DNA from: Ruminococcus sp.
Lineage (GTDB): Bacteria; Bacillota; Clostridia; Oscillospirales; Ruminococcaceae
Assembly: GCA_014799675.1 (NCBI GenBank)
Contig: JAAVHM010000040.1
Coordinates: 5,385 to 17,242 of the forward strand
Length of the DNA stretch: 11,858 nt
Direction: 5' to 3'
Shown piece after piece: positions 6,383 through 11,858 of this stretch. Every line of letters begins with the position of its first letter. Position 1 is the first letter of the stretch. The translations under genes were made by a program, and so were the position numbers. The notes beneath the pieces are model-generated. The model was given only the letters and a program-made list of their open reading frames with translations. It searched no databases and was not told the DNA's origin.

Positions 6383-6430
6383 TTTCTTTCCGCCTTTCAT
6401 AAAATTTGGACTGTCAAGTTCCTAACATAA

Positions 6431-6460
6431 GGGCTGTCGATCGGAAACGAAAGACAGCCC
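6431..6460 (-). terminator. hairpin after the hydrogenase-like sensor gene
   Basis: GGGCTGTC (6431-6438) pairs with GACAGCCC (6453-6460), and an inner TCG-GAAA-CGA makes a GNRA-type tetraloop. The stem is strong and G+C-rich. On the minus strand it is not followed by a real U-tract (TTATGTTAGG), so it may be a weak terminator or an RNA-stability hairpin that lets some transcription continue into the aldo/keto reductase gene. Confidence 0.5.
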
Positions 6461-6487
6461 ATTTTGTTTGAAAAATATTTTAGGAAA

Positions 6488-8380
6488 TTATTCCAATCCG
6501 CCCAAAACATTAGCGTCCTGAACAAGCTGGAGAGCAATAGTGTTGAGTTCCTCAATAACAGACGTTACCTCAGCAACGCTTTCGCTGATAATGTTTGAGG
6601 TTGCGCTCATTTCGTCAATAGCCTCATTTGTGCGGCCTACGCCTGTCTGAGTCTCTGTAACCTCTTCAACGATCGTATTGGAAGCATGGCGAATTCCCTT
6701 GATATTTGAAAGGATATCGTTGGTATGCTCTTCCGCTTCCTTAAGAGTTTCGGAGGACTTGACCGCAAGACTTCTTACCTCGCCCGCAACAACTGAGAAG
6801 CCCTTGCCGTGCTCGCCGGCTCTTGCCGCCTCAATGGAAGCGTTGATAGCAAGAATATTGGTCTGGTCGGAAATGTTCTTGATCTTGTCAAGCACCTTTT
6901 CGTACTCTTCTACGCTGGTAGCGATCTTTGTAACGGAAGAAACAATATCCTTTGCGCTGCTGTTGATATTGAGCATATCCGTGTTGAGTATATCCATGTC
7001 TTCCTTGATGCTTGCGTTGTTTGAAGCAGTCTCCGCAGCCTGATCGGATATAGGAAGTATCTTATCATTAAGAACCTGCAGCGAGGACTGTATCTCTTCA
7101 ACTGCACGGCGCAGATCGTCGTGTTCCTTTTCAACAGCTTCTTTCATTCTGAGCATCTGCTTCTTCTCGTACTGTACACAGTTAGAGGGAGTATTGTTGC
7201 CCGCAAAGATAGAGTATGCCATATTTCGGCAGCTCTTGTAGCCGCAAGCGTGGCAGTCGATATTCTTTTCGGTATCGGTCGTCTTTTCCATACTGCGGAA
7301 TACTGCCTCCAGCTCGGGAGCTGTAGGTTCTTTAGATGTAGACCTGTTCTTGTATTCTCTGAGGAAGTCCTCAAGTCTGAGATTTTTGAAAATCCTCTTG
7401 TGGAATCTCTCTGCCGCGCTGCGCTTGCTTGCCCAGCTTTTAGCATTGGTCATGATATCATACGCAGTAAAGGAACTGAATTCGTCTCTTGCGCCCACGC
7501 CCGAGTTACAGCCGAACTCACAGGAGAGAACGTCGTAAACCACAGGAAGCTTTGCTCTGTCCGTCTGGAGGTAGGCATTAAAGTCCTCGTATACCTTGTG
7601 AACGCCCTCGGAGGTAGTTACTGAAAGCTCGGGGTCATATGCTCTCAAACATTCCTTAAGACCGCCGGGCATAGGATAAAACGCGCCGTCAAATCCTCTT
7701 ACATCGGAGAATTCAAACTCGCTTCGTCCCAAAGGCAGCGAAACGCCCATGCGGCAGATATAGTCGTAAAGCTTTTTAAAGGTTACGTTAAGGCTGATAA
7801 TGCCTGTATTTCTGAATTCGTCGCCCTTGGCAATACAAGGTGTAAGACCAACAAGAAAATCGTCGTTTTTCAGATATTTGCGGATATAGACAGCGGAACA
7901 CAAAAGCGGCGACTGAACTGGAGACATTTTAGGAATAAGCTCCGGCTTATGCTTTTCAACATAGTTCATTATAGCGGCGCAGGGCTGTGAAATGATCTTC
8001 TTGCCGGGGTTCTTTTTCAAATACTCAATATGCATATATGTACAAATATCAGCGCCGAAAGAACCGTCGTATACCTCATGAACGCCGTTTTCCTTGAGCC
8101 ATTGAAGGACGTGACGCCATTTTCCGTCCATAGCGCTCTTTATAGCGGGAGCGACTATAATGGAGACCGACTTTGTCTTGATAGCCGTCAAAAATTCTTT
8201 AATGTCGTCATCGTAGTAACGCGCGCCGTGAACGCATCCCTTTATGCACTCTCCGCACTGGATACATTCCTCGTTATTGACCTGAACGGTGCTTCCGTCA
8301 TAGCGGTTTGCGTTCGGGACGGGGCAGGTTCTTATACAAGCGTTGCACCCTATACATTTATCTTTTCTAACGTGTACCAT
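6488..8380 (-). CDS. [FeFe]-hydrogenase-type sensor fused to a methyl-accepting chemotaxis signalling domain
   Basis: A 630-residue soluble protein with no membrane helix. Two N-terminal [4Fe-4S] motifs (C9/12/15/19 and C39/42/45/49) precede a hydrogenase large-subunit C-terminal domain, residues about 65-345. The H-cluster cysteines are present in variant form: QPC (C134), LTPCIAK (C182) and SCEFGC (C287, C291). Catalytic enzymes have TSCCP, MPCxxK and ExxACxGGC; these variants are like the group C/D putative sensory hydrogenases (HydS-like). Next is a DCHACGYKSC Fe-S domain (C376, C379, C384, C401), as in HydS. HydS then has PAS and output domains; here a coiled coil leads to an MCP signalling domain (about 415-630) with the hairpin tip NISDQTNILAINASIEAARA, then GEHGKGFSVVAGEVR. 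It probably senses H2 or redox state and signals to CheA/CheW. The ATG has AAAGGA 10 nt upstream. Its promoter is perfect consensus, with a Rex-like site over the -35. Confidence 0.9.
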   Translation of the reverse strand: MVHVRKDKCIGCNACIRTCPVPNANRYDGSTVQVNNEECIQCGECIKGCVHGARYYDDDIKEFLTAIKTKSVSIIVAPAIKSAMDGKWRHVLQWLKENGVHEVYDGSFGADICTYMHIEYLKKNPGKKIISQPCAAIMNYVEKHKPELIPKMSPVQSPLLCSAVYIRKYLKNDDFLVGLTPCIAKGDEFRNTGIISLNVTFKKLYDYICRMGVSLPLGRSEFEFSDVRGFDGAFYPMPGGLKECLRAYDPELSVTTSEGVHKVYEDFNAYLQTDRAKLPVVYDVLSCEFGCNSGVGARDEFSSFTAYDIMTNAKSWASKRSAAERFHKRIFKNLRLEDFLREYKNRSTSKEPTAPELEAVFRSMEKTTDTEKNIDCHACGYKSCRNMAYSIFAGNNTPSNCVQYEKKQMLRMKEAVEKEHDDLRRAVEEIQSSLQVLNDKILPISDQAAETASNNASIKEDMDILNTDMLNINSSAKDIVSSVTKIATSVEEYEKVLDKIKNISDQTNILAINASIEAARAGEHGKGFSVVAGEVRSLAVKSSETLKEAEEHTNDILSNIKGIRHASNTIVEEVTETQTGVGRTNEAIDEMSATSNIISESVAEVTSVIEELNTIALQLVQDANVLGGLE

Positions 8381-8432
8381 AGATTTACAATCCTTTCAGG
8401 TTATTTTTCAAAAAAGAATATAAATTTTTTAT

Positions 8433-8461
8433 ATTATACCACACTTGAAAGATTTTGTCAA
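8433..8461 (-). promoter_or_regulatory. perfect sigma-A promoter of the hydrogenase-like sensor gene
   Basis: On the minus strand TTGACA (8456-8461), a 17-bp spacer and TATAAT (8433-8438). The predicted start is near 8426, giving a leader of about 46 nt. Such a promoter would be strong and constitutive unless repressed. Confidence 0.9.
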
Positions 8462-8472
8462 TAGTTTAACAT
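8455..8472. promoter_or_regulatory. possible Rex operator overlapping the -35 box
   Basis: TTGTCAA-TAGT-TTAACAT matches the clostridial Rex consensus TTGTTAA-N4-TTAACAA at 12 of 14 defined positions and covers the -35 box of the sensor gene. Rex represses fermentation and hydrogenase genes according to the NADH/NAD+ ratio. Part of the left half-site is forced by the -35 hexamer, which weakens the match. A TTAACAA half-site also occurs at 8511-8517. Confidence 0.4.
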
Positions 8473-8538
8473 CATTTTAAAACAGCCATATTGACATTAT
8501 TAAACATAATTTAACAATAATTTTACTTGTGATTCGAC

Positions 8539-8572
8539 AAAAATTTACAAAAGCATTGTTTGGTAAATTTTT
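8539..8572. repeat. 34-bp palindrome between the divergent sensor and blaI genes
   Basis: AAAAATTTAC (8539-8548) is perfectly complementary to GTAAATTTTT (8563-8572). Three inner A-T pairs (8550-8552 with 8559-8561) extend it past a single mismatch. The function is unknown: it could be an operator for a dimeric regulator, or a terminator-like hairpin. The rest of the 344-bp intergenic region is A/T-rich and holds the promoters and operators listed separately. Confidence 0.5.
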
Positions 8573-8604
8573 CTTATTTGTTCAATATACATAAAATATA
8601 TTCT

Positions 8605-8620
8605 TTCTATCGCAATAGAA
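8605..8620. promoter_or_regulatory. BlaI-type operator 1
   Basis: TTCTAT-CGCA-ATAGAA is a perfect 6-bp inverted repeat with a 4-bp spacer. The same box recurs at 8676, 11380 and 11520. It lies about 70 bp upstream of the copy over the blaI promoter and 185 bp before the sensor gene's start codon region, so it could strengthen repression of blaI by cooperative binding. No good promoter directly overlaps it. Confidence 0.65.
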
Positions 8621-8663
8621 TGACAAAAAAGGTTACAGCTTTATTACAAAATCGCCGTCCCGC

Positions 8664-8692
8664 TTGACAAATTTATTCTATTAAGGTAGAAT
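8664..8692 (+). promoter_or_regulatory. blaI-blaR1 promoter with embedded BlaI operator 2
   Basis: TTGACA (8664-8669), a 17-bp spacer and TAGAAT (8687-8692). The operator TTCTAT-TAAG-GTAGAA (8676-8691) fills the spacer and covers the -10 box, so a bound repressor would exclude RNA polymerase. Start is predicted near 8699, about 26 nt before the blaI start codon. Confidence 0.8.
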
Positions 8693-8724
8693 AAGCCTAT
8701 ACCAACGCAAAGGAGCATATCATT

Positions 8725-9084
8725 ATGTACGTCAAGCTGTTCGATTCTGAACTGAAAGTTATGGAAATATTATGGCGCAGCGGCGATACTTCCGCAAGAG
8801 ACATTGCGGAAGAGCTTGGAAAAACCGCCGACTGGAGCAAGACCACCACTTACACCGTCATAAAAAAATGCGTCAATAAGGGAGCTGTCAGCCGCAGCGA
8901 GCCGAATTTCATCTGCCATGCCGAAATAAGCCGCAAAGAGGCGCAGGAATACGAGACAAGCGAGCTTATCGACAAAATGTACGGCGGCTCGGCGGATAAG
9001 CTTGTTGCTTCATTGCTGGGCAGCAAACGGCTTTCCGCAGAGGAAATACAAGACCTGAAAAAACTTGTGGAGGAACTGAAATGA
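8725..9084 (+). CDS. blaI: BlaI/MecI-family repressor
   Basis: A 119-residue winged-helix repressor. It opens with the family signature LFDSELKVMEILWRSGDTSA, and the HTH is RDIAEELGKTADWSKTTTYT followed by VIKKCVNKGAVSR. The C-terminal half (residues about 75-119) is the dimerisation and cleavage region. It lacks the CxCxxxxCxC motif of copper-sensing CopY, so metal control by that route is excluded. In classical systems BlaI represses bla genes until BlaR1 signalling leads to its cleavage. AAAGGAG lies about 9 nt before the ATG. The stop overlaps the blaR1-like start by 4 bp (ATGA), giving translational coupling. The symbol reflects the family; the regulated function is not shown to be beta-lactam resistance. 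Confidence 0.9.
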   Translation: MYVKLFDSELKVMEILWRSGDTSARDIAEELGKTADWSKTTTYTVIKKCVNKGAVSRSEPNFICHAEISRKEAQEYETSELIDKMYGGSADKLVASLLGSKRLSAEEIQDLKKLVEELK

Positions 9085-10682
9085 TAAGCTTTTTTCAAAT
9101 GTCGCTGTGGGCGGCTGCGCTTACAGCATTGATATGTATTGTCAGGACGGTCTGGGGACGCAGGCTTCCGAAAAGTACTTTCCGCGTCCTGTGGGCGGTG
9201 GTAATCCTCCGTATGCTTGTCCCCCTTTCGCTGCCTGTAGTGAAGATAAACACGGGTATCGCCGTTCCCTCCGCGACCGATACGGCTATGGTGCAGGACG
9301 CCGTTGTTTACACATACATAGACGGAGAATTCACGCAGGTCGGCACTGCCGATCATATAACGCCATTGACGGAATACGAGGTCACAGAGACAGCCGCAAG
9401 GAGCCTGTCCGCTGCCGAAATATGGCTTTTGACGGCTACCGCAGTTTTTGCGGTCTTCGCGGCGGCACACATTAAATTCCGCCTTAAAGTGCGTGACGCT
9501 ATTCCTGCCGAAATAAATTTTGAGGCGGGAATTAAACGGCAAGTCCGCATAAAAGTCAGCGACAGGATAGACTCGCCCCTTACCTACGGCATTTTCCATC
9601 CCGTAATACTTTTACCGAAAAATATTTACAAATGCGACAAAAAAACTTCGGAGTATATTCTCTCTCACGAGCTTACTCATATAAAGCGTTTTGACGTTCT
9701 GTACAAGCTGTGCATGGCGCTTGCGGTAAGCCTGCACTGGTTCAACCCTTTCGCTTGGGTAATGCTTGTTCTTGCAAGCCGCGACATTGAGCTTTCCTGC
9801 GACGAGGAAGTCGTTTTAAGGAAAAACGGTTCGGGCAGGGAGCGTGAGGAATACGCCCTTACCCTTATAGAAATGGAGGAAAAACGGAGCTTCGGCGTTC
9901 TGCTCAGCGGCTTCGGCGGAAGCTCCGTAAAGGAGAGGATAAAATCGGTAATGCAGTTGAAAAAGGCTTCCGCCTTGGAAAAAGCGGCGGCTGTACTGCT
10001 TGTGGCTGCGGCGTTTACAGTCTTTACTGTGTACGATATTGAAAGAGAAGCTTTTTACTCGGTAACGGTTTCCGCCTCCGAATCCGCGGAAGCGGCTTAT
10101 ACCGATTCCATAGCCGAGGGGGGAACTTATTACTCCGAATATGTTATTGAATCATTTGCGGACGAACCGTTCACAATGGAGGAAACAGACACCGCTTTAA
10201 TTTTGGGGGAAGTTATTATAGAGGACGCTCCCACCCCGTTGGTAGAAGCGGTTGCTGCCGAGGGTACGTATGAAGCCTCCGACACAATTGTGACAAAAAT
10301 GTACGCCATAACTACCGCCGACGGCGCAGTCGTTCGGGACTATCCCGAGGATTACTCGCTGTACTATTATGGCTATAACGACCCAAAAACGGGATTAGTT
10401 ACCACAATTTTAGTAGACATGAACGAGTATTCGCCTGTTGACTATGAAAAATACGGCTTAACGGTAAGCAAAGATAAAGGCTACTATCTTTACAACGGAA
10501 TACCCGTTGCGGGATTTCAATGTTTAGATTTCACAACTGTTGACGATATCGCACTTCAGGACGGCGGCGTCTTCTTAATATACAAAGACGAGGGCGACGG
10601 CAGATTTGACGAAACGGTGGAAAACGGCATGGTGCAGGTCAACATAAATCAGTTCTGCAATATAACGGGTGCGCGCTTATAA
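9081..10682 (+). CDS. BlaR1-like M56-family membrane metalloprotease/sensor
   Basis: A 533-residue membrane protein. The N-terminal helices include the family pattern LPKSTFRVLWAVVILRMLVP. The M56 zinc protease domain carries HELTH (H196, E197, H200), with E237 of DIELSCDEEV as probable third ligand. A last membrane helix (residues about 302-318) precedes an external domain of about 214 residues. In BlaR1/MecR1 that domain is a class D beta-lactamase-like penicillin sensor with SxxK. Here it is acidic and rich in Tyr, Thr and Glu, with a conserved-looking end (YGLTVSKDKGYYLYNGIPV) and no recognisable penicillin-binding fold or SxxK in context, so the ligand is probably not a beta-lactam. It is translationally coupled to blaI. 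By family it would sense an external signal and trigger inactivation of the repressor by proteolysis. It ends 18 bp from the convergent DUF305 gene. Confidence 0.85.
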   Translation: MISFFQMSLWAAALTALICIVRTVWGRRLPKSTFRVLWAVVILRMLVPLSLPVVKINTGIAVPSATDTAMVQDAVVYTYIDGEFTQVGTADHITPLTEYEVTETAARSLSAAEIWLLTATAVFAVFAAAHIKFRLKVRDAIPAEINFEAGIKRQVRIKVSDRIDSPLTYGIFHPVILLPKNIYKCDKKTSEYILSHELTHIKRFDVLYKLCMALAVSLHWFNPFAWVMLVLASRDIELSCDEEVVLRKNGSGREREEYALTLIEMEEKRSFGVLLSGFGGSSVKERIKSVMQLKKASALEKAAAVLLVAAAFTVFTVYDIEREAFYSVTVSASESAEAAYTDSIAEGGTYYSEYVIESFADEPFTMEETDTALILGEVIIEDAPTPLVEAVAAEGTYEASDTIVTKMYAITTADGAVVRDYPEDYSLYYYGYNDPKTGLVTTILVDMNEYSPVDYEKYGLTVSKDKGYYLYNGIPVAGFQCLDFTTVDDIALQDGGVFLIYKDEGDGRFDETVENGMVQVNINQFCNITGARL

Positions 10683-10700
10683 GAAGCAAGAGCTTACTGC

Positions 10701-11255
10701 TTAAAAGCATTTTAACAGACAGCATATTTCGTTGAGCGTCCTTTTTGAGGAACGTATAATGTCCTGTACAATGGGTTTCAAGTCGGGACAGAGACAGTTT
10801 TTCAGAGCCTCGCAAGCCATTTGCAGTCCGCCCCTGTAGAGAGCTGCCATTTCGCATAAATAGTTTTTGTCAACGCAGTCCGTCTGCGCCGCGGTTTTCA
10901 GGCAGCAGAACATTTTCCGCATAATTTCGCAAATGCAGCACTGATATTGATGTAAGTCCTGACGGCAGTTCAGCAGGTTTTTGGTGTTGTCCTCAATATT
11001 CCGCATAGCTTCAATGCTTGCGTTCTGCTCCGCGATAATATTTTCGGCAATTCTTCTTACGTTGGAATTATTTGAGAATTTCAGTATATTTTCCGACATG
11101 GCAACAGCGGCTTGGTGGTGGGGTATCATCTGCATGATAAAATTGTGGGAAATGCTGCACCCAAGCTCCGCGCCCGTCATTTCCATTATCATGTTTTGAA
11201 GTATGTAGCAGTACTCCGAAAGGTACTGACAGGTTTCCTCGCTTAAATGGCTCAT
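10701..11255 (-). CDS. Cys-rich protein with a DUF305 domain and a second, degenerate copy
   Basis: A 184-residue protein without signal peptide or membrane helix. Residues 37-84 match DUF305, a ferritin-like helical family: HNFIMQMIPHHQAAVAMSEN with H46-H47, then VRRIAENIIAEQNASIEAM. Residues 136-177 align without gaps to 43-84 (Met, Leu-Lys and Ile-Ile positions shared), a second copy that has lost the HH pair. There are 17 cysteines, including CCIC (106-109), CC (117-118) and CC (178-179), which is unusual for a cytoplasmic protein and suggests metal or redox function. Function is otherwise unknown. The ATG at 11255 has AAGGAGG 9 nt upstream and is chosen over an ATG at 11351 that would add 32 residues and has no ribosome binding site. 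Its promoter carries a BlaI-type operator, so it is probably in that regulon. Confidence 0.8.
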   Translation of the reverse strand: MSHLSEETCQYLSEYCYILQNMIMEMTGAELGCSISHNFIMQMIPHHQAAVAMSENILKFSNNSNVRRIAENIIAEQNASIEAMRNIEDNTKNLLNCRQDLHQYQCCICEIMRKMFCCLKTAAQTDCVDKNYLCEMAALYRGGLQMACEALKNCLCPDLKPIVQDIIRSSKRTLNEICCLLKCF

Positions 11256-11365
11256 AAGGGAGACCTCCTTGTTTAATATTTTTCTATACAATATATTCCG
11301 TATTTTTATTTGTGACACAATTTTACGGCAATTCGGGGTATGGTTTTCCATGCCCCATGCAATAA

Positions 11366-11395
11366 ATTATACAGCATTGTTCTATCACAGTAGAA
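11366..11395 (-). promoter_or_regulatory. DUF305-gene promoter with BlaI-type operator 3
   Basis: On the minus strand a perfect TATAAT (11366-11371) lies about 110 bp before the start codon. The -35 position, 17 bp further, falls inside TTCTAT-CACA-GTAGAA (11380-11395) and has no consensus hexamer. The operator thus overlaps the -35 region and spacer, and binding would block transcription of the DUF305 gene. The -10 is strong, the -35 weak. Confidence 0.6.
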
Positions 11396-11414
11396 CGAGC
11401 AATAAATTTTAATT

Positions 11415-11485
11415 TGTAGGGGACGGGTCTCCCGTCCCGCCTATACCGTAACCCATAAAACGGGACGGGAAACCCGTCCCCTACA
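11415..11485. repeat. 71-bp REP/MITE-like palindromic element
   Basis: Arms of 25 bp (11415-11439 and 11461-11485), beginning TGTAGGGGACGGG, are complementary apart from one G-T position, around a 21-nt loop. Each arm also contains its own short hairpin (GACGGG-N3-CCCGTC), so the element can form a long stem or a three-part cruciform. It is far more G+C-rich than its surroundings. The inverted symmetry continues imperfectly into flanking ATAAATTT sequence. Similar G-rich palindromes are common dispersed repeats in clostridial genomes, from memory rather than a search. Confidence 0.8.
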
Positions 11486-11503
11486 GATATAAATTTATCG
11501 GGT

Positions 11504-11535
11504 TTTACATACCATGCTGTTCTATTACAATAGAA
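11504..11535 (+). promoter_or_regulatory. lipoprotein-gene promoter with BlaI-type operator 4
   Basis: TTTACA (11504-11509), a 16-bp spacer and TACAAT (11526-11531). The operator TTCTAT-TACA-ATAGAA (11520-11535) is a perfect inverted repeat covering the -10 box. The predicted start is near 11538, about 24 nt before the start codon. Confidence 0.7.
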
Positions 11536-11561
11536 TAAAAAAGAAAGGATCTGATTTATTT

Positions 11562-11858
11562 ATGAAACCAACACTAAGAAAAATTTTAGGAGCAGCACTG
11601 TCTGCGGCAATGCTCCTGACAACGTTTTCCGCCTGCAAAAAGGAGGACAGCGACGTAAACAACGCAGGCAATACAACTGCTTCGGGAATTGTCTACCGTG
11701 CAAAGCGGTACACTGTCAGCGGCGCGGAGGGTCGCTTCAGAAGCGGCGTTACCGAAAAGGACGGCAGGCTGTATTTCCTCACCGAGGGAGATGAAATTAA
11801 TTCCGAAAACGAACGGGACGAGAAATATTTTTATTATCTCAATTCCTCGAACCTTGAC
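11562..11858 (+). CDS. lipoprotein, 5' part only (runs off the window)
   Basis: The frame is open for 99 codons to the end of the window. It starts with a lipoprotein signal peptide: MKPTLRKILGAALSAA, then MLLTTFSAC with the lipobox FSAC, so the mature protein would begin at the lipid-modified Cys near residue 25. After a Gly/Asn/Thr-rich linker the sequence includes GVTEKDGRLYFLTEGDE and EKYFYYLNSSNLD, which looks like the first strands of a beta-propeller. Some clostridial lipoproteins of this form continue into a solute-binding domain, but that cannot be seen here. AAAGGA lies a rather long 12 nt before the ATG. The BlaI-type operator on its promoter suggests it works with the blaI-blaR1 pair, perhaps supplying or binding the signal. 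Confidence 0.75.
   Translation, partial: MKPTLRKILGAALSAAMLLTTFSACKKEDSDVNNAGNTTASGIVYRAKRYTVSGAEGRFRSGVTEKDGRLYFLTEGDEINSENERDEKYFYYLNSSNLD

Noticed and set aside
6383..6400. Longer start for the aldo/keto reductase (adds MKGGKK)
   Set aside because: The extra codons are the ribosome binding site of the next ATG, and no site precedes the earlier one.
6488..8380. A catalytic [FeFe]-hydrogenase
   Set aside because: The H-cluster motifs QPC, LTPC and SCEFGC lack the residues of catalytic enzymes (TSCCP, MPC, ACxGGC), and the C-terminus is an MCP signalling domain.
8725..9084. Copper-responsive CopY repressor
   Set aside because: The C-terminal CxCxxxxCxC metal site is absent and the gene is coupled to an M56 BlaR1-like gene.
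8850..9599. Long minus-strand open frame across blaI-blaR1
   Set aside because: It is antisense to two well-supported genes, with no ribosome binding site or family pattern.
11256..11351. 32-residue N-terminal extension of the DUF305 protein
   Set aside because: It covers the leader, lacks its own ribosome binding site, and the internal ATG at 11255 has a strong AAGGAGG.

Overview
The window looks like a chromosomal piece from a low-to-moderate G+C anaerobe of the Bacillota, class Clostridia, probably close to the Ruminococcus/Oscillospiraceae group. The evidence is strong AGGAGG-type ribosome binding sites, consensus sigma-A promoters, Fe-S-rich proteins of anaerobic metabolism including a hydrogenase-type sensor, and families typical of Clostridia (SdpI/SdpR, BlaI/BlaR1-like M56, a secreted CAP protein, LytTR). 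This placement is inference from gene content. No rRNA, tRNA, transposase, CRISPR array or phage gene was seen.

Left part (about 114-3045, minus strand). A consensus promoter with a 30-bp palindromic operator drives an SdpR-like ArsR autorepressor. One base after it comes a membrane protein that joins a YhfC-type intramembrane protease and an SdpI-type immunity/signal protein in one reading frame. The SdpI half keeps its own strong internal ribosome binding site. An AraC-family regulator lies downstream on the same strand and ends at a strong terminator. By analogy with Bacillus subtilis SdpR/SdpI, this is probably a membrane signal-responsive immunity or stress module.

Middle part (3227-6460). 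On the plus strand a consensus-like promoter is followed by about 250 nt of untranslated leader, which can fold into a multi-helix structure. The leader precedes a secreted CAP/SCP-domain protein with a Cys-containing 15-residue repeat linker, then a terminator. Next is a LytTR-family regulator with an atypical N-terminal domain and a well-spaced LytTR-type direct repeat just upstream of its gene. On the minus strand lies an aldo/keto reductase with a C-terminal double [4Fe-4S] ferredoxin-like domain.

Right-middle (6488-8692). A 630-residue soluble sensor combines N-terminal ferredoxin-type clusters, a group C/D-like [FeFe]-hydrogenase H-cluster domain, another Fe-S domain and a methyl-accepting chemotaxis signalling domain. 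It has a perfect TTGACA-17-TATAAT promoter overlapped by a Rex-like redox operator. It is probably a hydrogen or redox sensor feeding a chemotaxis-type pathway.

Right end (8605-11858). A blaI-blaR1-like pair (repressor plus M56 membrane protease/sensor) overlaps by 4 bp. Four copies of the inverted repeat TTCTAT-N4-RTAGAA occur: two before blaI, one on the promoter of a Cys-rich duplicated DUF305 protein, and one on the promoter of a lipoprotein gene running off the window. This defines a small local regulon. A 71-bp REP/MITE-like palindrome sits between the two right-hand operators.
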